A DNA stretch of 64,000 nucleotides from Dermatemys mawii (lineage: Eukaryota > Chordata > Testudines > Dermatemydidae). This document shows positions 1-11,989 of the stretch, piece after piece (position 1 is the stretch's first letter; each line of letters starts with the position of its first letter). Made by a program: the position numbers and the translations under genes. The stretch spans positions 7,863,673-7,927,672 of the forward strand of contig ML677351.1 of assembly GCA_007922305.1 (NCBI GenBank), given 5' to 3'. Below the pieces are notes generated by a model, which did no database searches, was not told the origin of the DNA, and was given only the letters and a program-made list of their open reading frames with translations.

Positions 1-984
1 ATTAAAAGGAGACGTTGCGATCACATAAAAGGAAGTAGCAACATGGCCCAATATGCACAACTAGATACCTACCCATGAACTAAACATTCCCAAACCCAGC
101 TAGCATTTAAAACTAGGCGTGACCAGCCCTATCCACAACACTAATTCCTTTCCAGGAATCAAGAACTACAGTTCAGAGCACAAGCCCAAACTTACTATGG
201 TTCTCATAATATATTCATCCTAGGATGCAATTGTGCAGCTTAAAATAGTTTGAATTCATTATGTCAGCACTTTTTAAAACTCAGACATTGTTTTGCACAT
301 GACCAACTGAAAAGCAAAGAAGGTTTATTATTATAGGAAGAGGGTGAGGAGTGGCCAAAGATACTAGTATAAACATTCTAAGAATCACACTTCTTCAACT
401 TTCTTAAAGTTAAATAAAGATCTCTTGCATGCATATATTGAAAGTTCTGTACCTTCTTTTTAAATCAAATTTCTTCAGACAAAGCAAAAGCATATGTTCT
501 TCTTTCATGACTATATACATGAAAAAGAGCTTTTCATATTATAAAAGCACAAAATAGTATCTGAAAAAGAATCTGTAATATTCCTCCTCCCTGGCCCCAT
601 ATTCTTCATGTCGCCATAGAACTCCATTCAGGACTGCATGATCATCTTTTTTGGAACATAAAAATAAATTGCTTCTGGGCTGAGACCAAGAACATTAAGT
701 ATTAGCCTGAAACACACAAGTTTTAGAGAAGACTATGCGGAACTGAAAATAGAAATGGAGGAGGAGGAGGAGGAAGGAGGAACTTGTCTTCATACCCACT
801 ATTAGTTCTGTCAGACAACCAAAGAGTTCATTCCGCTTCTAGTGATAGTATTTGTTCCTGTGGTATATCCCATTTTAATCTTTATTTTCAAGGTCTTTCA
901 TGGCTTACCACGCTCCCTACCTGTCACCTGTTAGACTACAGAGATGTCAATCCACATACCTATTCCACAGTGATGCCAGCGTGA
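1..984. other. AT-rich unique DNA, no gene seen
   Basis: No reading frame with protein-like character and no recognised repeat were found here. A short (GGA)n tract lies at about 757-780. The 66-codon frame at 784-984 has no recognisable motif and no splice context, and is treated as chance. Confidence 0.5.
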
Positions 985-1450
985 CATTATCTGACTAAGA
1001 TATGACTATATAGATCATTGTTGCAACCACTATTATGTATTTGCAACAAATCTTGTACAAAATGTGGCATGTAAGATATCTATGAATAGGTTATGATTTG
1101 CTGGTTATGATTATGCTATCTGTATACATGTATCATTTTTGTTTTTGAAGTTATGAATATTAGCTCTATACCTGGATTTCAAATGTTTGCTCCTGAGGCA
1201 ATGCCCACAAAGTAGTTAACCAGCACATCTTGGAAGGACTATTCAAAATGAGCAGCTGATCAAAAGGAAACTTACCTCACAATGGACCATGGCAGACGCC
1301 CATCTACAGCGAGTGGACTGTCCTAGCAACGTGCCATGTGGAATATAGATAATGGCTTCCTGCAATGACTGAGCAAAATTGGGTATGAACATGTGACTTG
1401 CCCATGTGACTCAAAACACTATCTGGTTTGGTATATCGTATAAAAGAATA
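985..1450 (+). repeat. Turtle-type interspersed repeat, probably LTR-derived
   Basis: The stretch resembles, by recognition, a dispersed turtle repeat. It has the characteristic run from the ATTGTTGCAACC region near 1017 through the TGGACCATGGCAGAC block near 1283 to the GACTTGCCCATGTGAC block near 1396. No flanking target duplication could be fixed, so the borders are approximate. An LTR origin is inferred and a DNA element is possible. It has no coding capacity. Confidence 0.45.
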
Positions 1451-1454
1451 ATCA

Positions 1455-1912
1455 GCAGTTTTGAGTTGTGTTTGCTCTATTTCTCAGCAGTTCATCCTGA
1501 ATTTGACATCCACAGTTGTGACCCACTGAGGCACGGTTACAGCCAGCATTACCTGCTATTTACACCAGTTTTCCCTCAAAAATCTCCATGATTTCTTCCT
1601 TGCCACCCCAATACATAGGAAAAGCTCTTCACAAAAATCAACAAAGCAATTACATTCGCCTTCTACACATCCCTCCTAAAAACTCACCTTTGATGCAAAG
1701 TCTACACACATCTCAACAACAGCCAGGTTGTGGGAATGCTGTGACCACTGCAGATTATAATTGTTTTACTGTTACCTTGTTCTTCCTTTGGTGGATTGCT
1801 ATGGCCACCTATTATCTCATATCATATACTTAGATTGTAAGCCTTTTATGATGTGTCTGTGTACGTAAACATGTGCTCCAGTCCTTGACTGCGGTCTTTA
1901 GATGCTACCATG
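1455..1912 (+). repeat. L2-like LINE 3' end, first part
   Basis: The segment has the features of an L2-family LINE 3' end. A decayed C-terminal coding relic spans roughly 1590-1760. It is followed by a TTAGATTGTAAGCC tail motif near 1831 and a GTCTTTAGATGCTACC motif near 1896. The element breaks at 1912, where an LTR-like insertion begins, and resumes at 2630 with the expected A/T-rich end. No intact reading frame remains. The family call is by recognition and the interruption is seen directly. Confidence 0.6.
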
Positions 1913-2625
1913 TGTGGCAAAGCTCTGGCCTTGTCCCTTTGGGTCCTGTGCTTCCAGGTGGTTTGTGCTAGCCTCAGCGGCTCATTGTGACCCTCCACGG
2001 AGCCTCTCACTCTCCAGGCCAGGGCTTCAGTCTACTGAGCTCTTCTCATCATAAGCCAGCAAAGCGGTTGTTGAGAGAACTCCCACAGTCTCTGTTGTCC
2101 CTCTGGGCTTATTTCAAGACAGTATAGCCTCCTGTCCTGCTAGGGGCCTGCCTTCTCATTCCAGGAGATGTATCAGTAGTAGCAGGTTGGGGGGAACCCG
2201 GGCCTGCCCTCTACTCCGGGTTCCAGCCCATGGACCCTAATGGTACCAGCTGTTGGCAGCCAACTTTTCAGTAACAGAGTTGCTACTTTTCCCTGGGCCA
2301 CTTCCCCGCAGCTCTCCCACTTCTCCCTTACCTCAGGTCACAGCAAAGCTTCCTCTCCTCCAGCTCCTTTCTCCTTGGCTCTCCCCACCTGACTAATTGG
2401 GAGGTTTTTAACTGGTTTCAGCCAGCCCCTGATTGGCTTCAGGTGTCCCAATGAGGCTAGCTATTTCTGCTCTTTTCTAGAAGGTTCTTAATTGGCCCCA
2501 GGTATCTTGATTGGCCTGGAGTAGCCTTTGTTTGGTTATCCAGGGAACAGAGACCTGCACATCCTGAGGCTAATATACCTGCCTTCCAGCACTCTCTTAT
2601 ATCCTTCTGGTCTGACTCCGTCACA
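1913..2625. mobile_element. Solo LTR-like insertion with 4-bp target duplication
   Basis: The block is markedly richer in GC than its surroundings. It begins TGTGGC and ends GTCACA, so it has TG...CA ends with short inverted termini. It is flanked by CATG at 1909-1912 and 2626-2629. Removing it and one CATG restores a continuous L2-like tail, which supports both borders. I recognise the internal sequence as a common turtle repeat. No gag, pol or env remnant is present, so it would be a solo LTR. A 4-bp duplication fits class I endogenous-retrovirus integration, but the family is not proven. Confidence 0.6.
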
Positions 2626-2629
2626 CATG

Positions 2630-2665
2630 ATACAACAAATAATTAATAAATAGCAATGATAGCAA
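2630..2665 (+). repeat. L2-like LINE 3' end, second part
   Basis: This is the A/T-rich terminal run (ATACAACAAATAATTAATAA) that belongs after the GATGCTACC motif of the L2-like tail. It is separated from that tail by the LTR-like insertion at 1913-2625. Confidence 0.55.
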
Positions 2666-5047
2666 TAACTATAGGGAACATCGCTGACACTGGGAATCTC
2701 TTTAAAACTGACTACATTTTAGATCCATCCATTTTGCCAGAGTCTCTTACTTACCAACCTATGGGGAAACCAAGTCAGAATGAATGTACAATTTGACAAA
2801 TCTGAACTTCTTTGTAGAGCAGAAAGTGAGCAATCTACCCACTCAACACATTCTTTCCATAGTCTGAAACAGCCAAAATTTCTAATCTTTGGAACAGGTT
2901 ATGAAGCTGTAGCCCTGGTTACATATATATGAGACGACACATAAAAATGAGAAAATGGGGTTTTGAGACAGAATGTGGAATTTGTTTGCTCTACTGTTCT
3001 AACAATACTTTTTCTTTTGGGTTTACTGGATGAGCTTTTTGTATGATGCAATATTTTAACTGATGTGCAGGCATTTGGTTGCTTTAGATGAGTCATTTTT
3101 ATGTGTGTGTGCATGCTACCTTTGTTTGGATGATGGAATTTTATCTATCTGTCCCACGGATAAAGATTGTGACAGACAATCCCTCGTATAGGGGCAAAGG
3201 CCTGCAAGAAGAACCTTCCTTTGGCCAGAAAGTAGTTCTCAAAATATACTTCCTATAGGTAGCTTAGAAGCTAGCTCGCATAACAGATAGCAACAAATCT
3301 CTAAAGTTGTCCACACAAAGGAACCATGTAAGACTACAGCAAGAAGGGATACACTGATTCTGTTTTCTGCAACCATTTACCTTCCTGTCTGTTCCAGGGG
3401 GTGTGGGCAAAATGATGCTTTCTGATCCGAGCTTCACTAGCAGTCCACATCATAGTTTCATTCAATCCCTCAGTTCCTGTACTCCTTGGGAAAGTAGGCA
3501 AATTATCCAAATGTAAAGGGGCAACTTTGTCAGGAATGATTCTCTAATGATTCTATGTTTATTGCCTGGGAATCATTGTGAAATGCAGGATTTCAGGAGA
3601 AGACTTTACTCCTGCTTTCTGGGTGGAAATCCGCAATGATAATAAATCCTGCAACCAAACATATATGCACTTGTGGGCAAAACCCAGGACAATAATTGAA
3701 AACAAAAACAAAAACAACCAATGTCAGGCATTCAATCTTTATCCTTTGATTATTTGTCAGCAAGGTGGCAGATGGTAAACCTACAGCTATTATTAACACC
3801 TCTGGTTGTACACTGGCATCTAGTTACTCCAGGAAAAACAGAACTAAGGAGTTTGGAATACTAGTGTGATTTACCCTCCCTAGCCAAACCAGTGAGGCCC
3901 AGAAAGGATTCCTCTTAGTAGACCAATATTGTACATAATCACTTATCCGCAAGTTGTATTCTAGCATCATGAGACCTGGCTGCTATATAATCACATCTGC
4001 AAGCTATAAACCAGTGATCTCTGTAAAAAGGAAAATCTAAAAAGGTATTAATTTATATTTACCTCCATATTTATAGTACACCGAACACTGTGACACTGAG
4101 ACACACATACTTCACATCTGATATCCGGGACAACCTCAGTTGTAAGAGTCAATGCCTCCTAGTCTTGAGACAATAATGAAATATCTTTAGAGGATGGTTG
4201 ATACTGACTAGCTATTTGATAAGCTGTGTGTATCCGCAAGCATACCAAATCCAGTATTATATGGGGCTAGAATGAACCCTGCCTAAGAAATGCAAGGGTA
4301 CAATATGGGGCTTACTACATTAAAAGAATATCTGCAGCAATTGATAAGGAATATTACCTCTCTACATTAGTATGTACAGCCTGCAGGCCTGATGTCAGGG
4401 CCTTCCTATATAATAAATTAACTACTGGAGATTCTTCAGGGAGAACACATTGAAATCAGCTGCTAGGAGCTTGAGTTATTAGAACCTCTCAGTGTCACGT
4501 GATATGAAACTGTGATTTTAACAACAGACTGCCATTAAGAACTGGGAGTTCTGTTTGATTGGAACAGGACCACATTTTGACCCCATCTAAACCAAATACC
4601 AAGGAGGACAAAAGGGCATCTTCCTTATCTTTTCCTCACATCTACTCAAGCCTCTTGCTTTACGAAGTAAACATAATTGTTAATGTCGTTTTTCCCATTC
4701 CAGAACGAAAACAACTTTAAATGACCCAAGATGTAACTCTGAATCCATTTCCAGATGGATCTAAGAGTTAAACTTTGCTCTTAAATTATGTTCAGTGACA
4801 TTCTACAATCAGCTACCCAAGTTTCCAGGAAATTCTACTCAGATTTTAATGGAAGTTCTTTCCTTTGCTGATGCTTGATTTTTCAGAAGTTAGTTATATA
4901 TGAACTGTAAGAGGTTTACCACTCTTGGGTACGATTCAGCAACATGAGGTGGTTTCTGAGGAGCTGCAAGGAGGTTAGCATCTTAAAGTTGGGAGAAAAA
5001 AAAAAGAAAACAAAAACTGTCACTGAACACTCATTGAGGACTGGGAT
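2666..5047. other. AT-rich unique DNA, no gene seen
   Basis: No recognisable coding segment or repeat was found. The frames at 2899-3114 (-) and 3578-3799 (both strands) lack motifs and splice context. An A-rich tract lies near 4996-5020. Confidence 0.45.
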
Positions 5048-5112
5048 CCAGATCCTAAAAGATATTTAGACACCTAAATCCCATGAGAATCAGTTGTCTT
5101 AAATACTTTCAA
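5048..5112. repeat. Palindromic MITE fragment (GATCCT...TTTAGACACCTAA type)
   Basis: A degenerate copy of a short foldback repeat. The left arm has GATCC then TATTTAGACACCTAAATC, and the right arm has the mirrored TTAAATACTTTC...CAAGACC. It resembles the common turtle repeat whose arms read gatcctcaaaggtatttaggcgcc. It is too decayed to define a target duplication. Confidence 0.4.
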
Positions 5113-5267
5113 AAATCAAGACCTAGCTCCATGGTAAGTCTGAAAATACTTTTTTGAGCTAAATGAAAACCACCAAAAAGCAAAACAGTTTTTTCATGGT
5201 CTGATCAAAAGTTGATTTGTCAAACTTTCTCTCTCACAAAAGCATACATCCAGTGATGCTGGAACAA

Positions 5268-5288
5268 GGTGGTGGTGGTGGTGGTGGT
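5268..5288. repeat. (GGT)n microsatellite
   Basis: About seven uninterrupted GGT units. Confidence 0.85.
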
Positions 5289-5675
5289 AAGGCGGGAGTG
5301 GGGTGAGCTGCCATCACACCCTCTGGCTTGAAGTAAAAATAACAAATCACCCAAATACATGGATTTCCATAATCAGCACCCCCCACTATAAAAATTGTTC
5401 CAGTACCTCTGCAAACATTCATATTGGGGATGTCTATAAATATGAAATATTGTAGCCCAGTCCTCCCAGGATAATATTATCAAAAAGTTATAGCCATTAG
5501 AAAATAAGTACTTAATGCAAGTCCCCTTTGAAGAGCACAGCCTTATTAGCACTATGCAATGACAAGTACTATCCCTTCATTCCACACAAATATAGATCAA
5601 AAACTAGGGGATGTCAGAACATTTTCATAAGATAATACAGCTTTGACACTAAAATCTGTATTATACACATGGTCA

Positions 5676-5678
5676 TAT

Positions 5679-5718
<40 letters not shown>

Positions 5719-5720
5719 TA
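5676..5720. repeat. (AT)n(AC)n compound microsatellite
   Basis: A run of alternating T and A passes without interruption into alternating A and C. The whole tract alternates purine and pyrimidine. Confidence 0.9.
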
Positions 5721-6581
5721 CACTAAATGTAATCCCACTGTAGCCTAGTTTCCAGGAACAAACAGCTGCTATTCACTGTACAAAGCTGTTTTTTTTTAAA
5801 AAATGACCATCATTCATACCATACATATTGATGTCCATTAACAGCTTTTTTGCAAACCTTTTTGTATAAACAAAATATGCTAGAAAGGAAACCATCTGTA
5901 AAATTAAATGGTCAGTCAGCATATTTGTCTTACATAAGCAACAGTACAGCCACACTATGGTGCAGTGTAAACATTGACTCAATGATCTGACATTTTAGTA
6001 CTGAAAAATTATCTTTCATCTGGCAGAGGTTGGAACTGCTGTGGAGCTGGTATGCTTAGTCCAAGAGTGGAGGGTGAGCATTGCATTATACTTGATCTAC
6101 ACTGAAATATGAAGAAAAGTGATATGCCCCTGTGGGAGTCCAATCCATTCCTTCCAGATGGAAGACGTGACTAACGTTTGCAATAGTCTGAAGGTGGTAG
6201 CTTAGAGATGGTGAAACATGCAGATCAGGACACTGTCTAACTTTTCCATGGTCAATATGGGCATGGGTGCAGAGACCCTCTGGAGGTAAAAAGCAAAAAA
6301 TGGGTGAGGGAGGTGGGAGGAAATAATTCTAAAATAATTCTGCATATTGTCTTCCAAAGAAGCTCAACTAGTCAACTCTCAGAGATTTTATTTATTTTTC
6401 TATTTTAGAATGGTCAGGGATTCTTATTGACCTTTAATTATTGACAATTTTTTTTCACTTCTGACAGAATTATTAAATTTCCTGATATATTCAAAATGAG
6501 TCCTTTGGCCTTTCATGTATGAAAGAGCTATTAAATTTTAAGACTCAGACATGTACCGTTATTTTTGCTGCAACAAATAAA

Positions 6582-6681
6582 AGGTCAAAGGACCTGAGCT
6601 CAGAAATGACAGACTGGCTGCTTTGTAAATCAGTGTGAGGCTTTGTGTTGACCACAGTGATAGGTTTATGGGCAAAGGTCA
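6582..6681 (+). promoter_or_regulatory. Pair of DR1-type nuclear-receptor motifs
   Basis: Two direct-repeat-1 style motifs lie 87 bases apart. The first is AGGTCA-A-AGGACC at 6582-6594, whose second half-site is imperfect. The second is TGGGCA-A-AGGTCA at 6669-6681, close to the HNF4/RXR/COUP-TF consensus. A RUNX-like TGACCACAG lies between them near 6649. Such motifs also occur by chance, so a regulatory role is inferred from spacing and quality only. The candidate exon lies about 230 bp further along. Confidence 0.25.
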
Positions 6682-6913
6682 AAACATTTAGAAGGCTCAG
6701 GGAATGGTAAGAAAACCATCCACTTAGACCCCTTCATTGTTATCCAGCCACAAAGCACACCTGCCTTTAGCTACTGTTCATGTGAGTAGAAAGATGAAAT
6801 GATAAACAATAAGTCATTCAATTACTAGTCCCAGTGAGGGAAAAGTTGTCATCAGTAAACTCTAGAAGTTCCTTGACACCAGAAATTAAGACAAGATGCC
6901 AGTCCCTGCTCAC

Positions 6914-7045
6914 CTGATATCTTATGGCTTTATCAATCAGCCTACCAGTTAATTTAGAATTCATGGTGAGATTACTAATCGGGTCAACAGCCAGAAAGTG
7001 AAGGTAGGCGGACAGAATCTGAAACTCAAGCATGTTTTTGCTAAC
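6914..7045 (-). CDS. Possible internal exon (or transposon-coding relic), product unknown
   Basis: Read on the minus strand, a pyrimidine-rich tract (TTTCTTCTCTAACCAG) forms a strong acceptor just before 7045. A CAG|GTGAGC donor falls just after 6914. The enclosed 132 nt are open and divisible by three (44 codons, phase 0 at both ends), beginning VSKNML and ending AIRYQ. The same frame is open more widely, from 7081 down to a stop at 6818, so the donor need not be used. The residue composition is less biased than most frames here. I cannot name a protein family. A decayed transposon protein is the main alternative. Confidence 0.22.
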
Positions 7046-7081
7046 CTGGTTAGAGAAGAAATACACTTCTGAAGTGAGCCA

Positions 7082-9685
7082 TTAGCACTATGATACAGCT
7101 GCAATTACAGAAGGACAAGGGATGGACGGTAACCAATGGTAAAATGATCACCCAGATGGCAGTGTAGGGGGACTATATTACCACTTCAGGTGTACTCAAC
7201 CAGTATTTGCTAAATTGCTGCCTGAATACAACATTAGCTGAGCCAGATGAAATGAGAAGTCTAGTGCTTGGGGGAAGACTTTACTTCAAAAACAAAAATT
7301 GCTCTGATAAAGCTACAGAAGCTCTGACTACCTTTTGCAAGTCAGAGAAATACTCATTATCTACAGGGAAAAGTGATAGCTACTTCACAAAAATCTTCCT
7401 AAATACAGAAGTATGGGTAGCCACCCTGATCATCTGAAGATAAGGTGTAGCGAACAATAACAATTAGAGGAAACTCTTAAAAATAAATCCTAGGAGTAAA
7501 ATATTTAATTATATAATTTTCTGACAATGATCAGACTGGTGGTTTCATTGATACAACTCTGTATCTGCTGTCACAGTGATGATTTTGTGAACTCATTCAT
7601 TCAGGAAGAAAGAACTTTTTTGATTGTCTCTGCTGATCTTATTAAAATACCATTAATTACAATAGTTGCTTGCTATTGACTTAGCATTCTGATTAACTGG
7701 CACTGGGCTACTCCTATCCTATTGCACTCAGTTCCCTCAACTGTTGTTGAAAGAGCCCTCAAGTCAGTTTGCCACTGTTCTATAGGAAAGGCTTGCTGCT
7801 GTACTTCACATTTTGGGATTCTAAAGAGAAGCTCACCTTTTTCACTTTTCACTGATTATTTTTAGACTTCGTTGAGGTCAGTTTTTGAGGAAGAGTAAAA
7901 TTTAGCATTTTGAACAAGGCTATAAAGATTCTTTAGGTGTATGTTTGAAGGGATTAAATTTGCAGTTAATACTAGCGATCTACTTCTGTCAGAATCATCA
8001 AGAAGTATAGGTAGCCTACCTAATCAGGTGGTCTTATTACAGGCATCCTCCTATTCTCCCTCCCACCTTCATTCCTATTGCTTGTTGCACCAATTTTTTC
8101 TGTCTTTTTTCAAATATTGCTCTTCAGCACAGGAAACGTCTTCCTGTGTGTTTTCACTACGCTTACTATGATTGTGGCTTTTGGAGAAAACTAAACAATT
8201 ATAGTAACAATCATTCCCCATTGCTTTGGTAAATTAAAATATAAATCCTTTGGAAAAATACATTTTCTCCTCAGAAGTTTATTTTTATGTTTTAAAAATT
8301 GTTTAAGCCTATAAACATACTCATAGACAAGCAGCTCACCCTAAAACTATGCCAGCGTATGCACTGTTATTTAATATGTAATTTTATTTAAAGGCCATGC
8401 TCTTCTTGTCTTTGAAAAAAGACAAATAGACCTGTTAAACCCTTTCTTTACCTGTAACGTGGCTAGTAAAAAGCAATGCATTTTTCACATTTTTTTTTTT
8501 TTAAAAAAAGACCTTTCCTGTATTGTTCACAACTAGTATCATGCATTACCTTAAAATGGAAACATCCATTTAAAACGGACAGGCACAATGTTTTCTTCTT
8601 TCTTTCTTTCATTTTTAAAGCCTTCCTGTGGTTTTCCAAAAGCATTCCAAAGAGGTTACTTACTTTGCTTTGAAATTGGTTTGAGTTATGAGTAGGCCAC
8701 AGCCTGAGACCAGCAGCTGAGACAGCAACAGAGATGAAAGTTTTTTAGCTTTGAGATTCAAGGGGAAACACAGCTGCTACAGCTGGCCTTCTCAGATCTC
8801 AATGCTTACTTCAGTGATCGAGAAGGCGATAATGTGCTGTGTCTCAGTTTGAAAAATGCATTAATAAAAACAGTCCCTAAATAGAACAAAAAGTCAATTA
8901 ATCAAATACTAGACTTTTGGCTCTGGAAACTGAAGTAGGCTATGTTTACAGAAAAAGGTTCTGCTGCATTCTGAATTAGTGTATCTACTCAAAATTGCCA
9001 GTGGTATTACTAAAAACTGATTTTTTAAGTAAGTTTACAGAACAGGAGATTGTCATCACCTCACAAATGTTTACAGATTTTTATCAACACAGTGAAGCAG
9101 CAGAAATGCAAAAGCAACATATATAAATGAAACACTACTGGCATAGTTTTATTGTAAGATCTTAGACAAACAATTCATATAACTACATGTGGACCTCAAC
9201 TTTTATAGCATATGCAGCACAATTTAAAAAATAAAATAAATACAGAAACATTAAATGGAAAGTACAGCTTATCTTTAAGATTTCTTGATTGCACTTGATA
9301 AACTCTGATCTCACTGCAGGTCTGCAGCATTACACATCCCTCTTTAGGACCTCTGAACACAGTATGTAGCTTTTTTGGTATATACTTAATACATTTTGGC
9401 AAAAGTATAAACAAATGTCCTATGCTGTTCATATCACTGCAGGTACATTGCTACTTGAAGGTACTATATTTGCCTTTTACCAAGAACTGGATTTAAAATG
9501 AAATATTAGCAGAAAGGTTAGAGGCAGTGTAAACTCAACTATTTTAACCTTCTTGACTCAGCATGAAGAGGTTAATATTATTATGGATGGAATTATTCAT
9601 ATCCTGAATCTTAATGTAACTTTTGCAGCCAGGGAGCAAAGGGCAAACCATGAAACTCAGACTCCAACTGCTAGAGCCAGCTTTT
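7082..9685. other. AT-rich unique DNA, no gene seen
   Basis: No reading frame with a recognisable domain was found. The frames at 7207-7437 (+), 7941-8171 (+), 8463-8673 (both strands) and 9196-9432 (-) show no motif. A (TTTC)n-like run lies near 8592-8611. Confidence 0.45.
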
Positions 9686-9689
9686 CAAC

Positions 9690-9805
9690 AGAGCTCAGTT
9701 CCCAGCTGCTGAGAACAATGAGAGCTGCTGAGCACTTTAAAAAAATCTAGTTACTTCAGTTTAGGAGCCTAAATGGGAGCTGAGCTCTGTTGCAAATCTG
9801 ACCCG
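9690..9805. repeat. Palindromic MITE fragment (GCTGAGCACTTT type)
   Basis: A GCTGAGCACTTTAAAA...ATCT segment is followed by AGGAGCCTAAATGGGAGCTGAGCTCTGTTGCAAATCTGACC. Together these match the turtle foldback repeat containing ttttgaaaatctggcc arms. Only one side is clear and no target duplication could be found. Confidence 0.4.
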
Positions 9806-9809
9806 TGGT

Positions 9810-11915
9810 GTGTTGCATTCCTGCTAAGCAATTAGGCTATTGAATTCTTTATCTAAATAAAACTGCATTCCATAGGGAGCAGGTTTTTATTCTGTAAATT
9901 ATACAACACTTATTCATAAATGAAATTGAACTTCAAGTTTGGCCCTTATTAATGTTCCTTATTTTCAAAAGTGCATGGAATTTTTTTAAATTAGTTAATG
10001 GATTATTTTTAGGCAGAGGAATCAGATATATAAATATTTAACCCTATGTTTTAATCAAAATCACAGGAATAAAATTCATGCCTGTCAGAAATATTATCTT
10101 ACTCTTATAAACAATGGGCATGTCTGTACATTATATATGCACTGAGTTTGCAGCAAGCTGAGGTGCAACTCTGCCCTGTATAAGCCTGCTGCCCCACTAA
10201 CTGTGCATGTGACCTTGCTGACATACATTAACAGGTTTGATTTCCCCTTCTTTGTTTGTGTTGACAAGTCCTGAATGATGCATTTAAAAGACGATGGTGC
10301 CATTCAGACGCACAATCAGAAGCGGCGCAGATTATTGCCTGGTTACCCCAAATTTGAGTGGCATTACCACCCCATGCATCAGGTCACAATCCCACTCTCT
10401 CCAATTTGTCCTGGATGGTCCTCTCTAGATAGAGGGGCTGGCTAGGTCAAATGCTAGTAAGAGGCATTGCATCATGATGCATAGGATTACAATGCCACCT
10501 GCTTAAATTTCACCTCGACAGCCCTCCATCATGCAGTCAGAGACAAAGGGGGAGACCTGGATCCCTTCTCCCCCTACCAATTGGTGTAACAGCATCAGCT
10601 GTGCAATCTAGTTAATAGTTTTTGCATCCAGAAGCAATTACTGTGCCCAAAGAGCCAATTCTGAAAGAACAGGTTTTATTCTTCTTCAGTGGTCTAAAAC
10701 ATAATTGATATAACACAGAACCAACTGACGCCATGTCAACAGCCAAAGCAACAAAATACCATTTTTGATAAGAAAGCTTTGTGAAGTGGTCTACATTTTA
10801 AAGGCTAATGAGTGATTTAATTTACTTTTGGCACACCCTGAATTCACACAAAAAACTCACAACTGTCCACCAACTCCTTAGCCATACTTTATTGACAAAT
10901 AACCTGTTCCAAGAAAGAAAAGTCTGGAAACAAATAATTGCTAACAACCAAATAGTCAGTTCTATGTATGTTGAACTGGATAGGCTGAAGCAAATGTAAA
11001 CCAGAAATACACACTTTTAGACACCCAAGAAAAAAGAAAAGCTTTCCCATACTTTGGATTTTTAAGTGTAGTGTAATTAATATTTTTGCCCAAAATTAAA
11101 TTTTATGCTACAAAACACAAAAGGAAATTTGGTGGAATGGTCATTCATATTTCATTATAACTTAGTTCAAGAACTAAATGACATTAACTAACCTAGAGTA
11201 TGTTCTGTTTTTTTTTAAAAAAAGAAATCCTAAAAACAGACCTTTAATCTTTCCAAACAGTAGATAACTGCATAACATCTACACCTATTATTATAACAAA
11301 AACTACACAACTTCATATGATTTGTAATTATGCATTGTGCTCAGCTCTGAACAGAAATGTTCAGCTATATTTTAATTCCAAAGCCTGAAGATGAAATCTG
11401 TCATGGCTGAATTATATCTAACCTAATTTTTATTCAGGAAGCAGGTTTAAAAATAATTTTCAGGAAGTCAAACCAGTTTTTCTCCTCTGTAGAAGAGCTA
11501 GTACGCAGAAGTAAACTGGAGCCAGTAGTTCTTTAGATACGTTTACTGGAAAGCTTTGGAAGAGTTTTGTATCTACAGAAGGATTACATATGTTTTTCAC
11601 TAAATGCACAAGAAAACCAACTCTGCATGGTAGTTAATACTGTATGGTTATGATACGCTTTCAAGTGTCAGGTGCAAATACTTAAATTTTTTGGTTTTGG
11701 GTTGTGGGAAGTAAGTTTTTTTATTATTATTATTAGCCTATATTTAGAGAGGGGGCATCAGCCACTGTGTTCCCATACATTTATGGTGCAAAAACAAAAT
11801 TGCAATTTTATATTGAAAAACAGAGTCGGGGCAGCAGGGGGAGTGGGGGGGACAACCATCATTTAAAGGAATACAGAAGTAAGAGAGAAGTGGTAATTGG
11901 CTTAAAAATCAGAGA
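9810..11915. other. AT-rich DNA, mostly unique
   Basis: No gene was seen. The part at about 10300-10600 is more balanced in GC and may be an unclassified old repeat. The remainder is AT-rich. A T8A7 run lies near 11210-11223. Confidence 0.4.
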
Positions 11916-11917
11916 TG

Positions 11918-11985
11918 AAATTTTGGCCCCAATGACATTGATGTAAAACTCCCATTGACTTCAATGAAGCCAGAATTTCAAAGAA
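11918..11985. repeat. Palindromic MITE fragment (CCCATTGACTTCAATG core)
   Basis: The arms GATGAAATTTTGGCCCC and GCCAGAATTTCA surround a CCCATTGACTTCAATG core that is close to self-complementary. This is a typical old foldback repeat of sauropsid genomes. It is short and decayed. Confidence 0.5.
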
Positions 11986-11989
11986 GTTT

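Larger units (their letters stand above)
5130..6480. other. AT-rich DNA with two microsatellites, no gene seen
   Basis: This stretch contains a (GGT)n tract at about 5268-5288 and the compound (AT)n(AC)n tract at 5676-5720. No protein-like reading frame was recognised. The 69-codon minus frame at 5773-5982 is judged to be chance. Confidence 0.45.
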
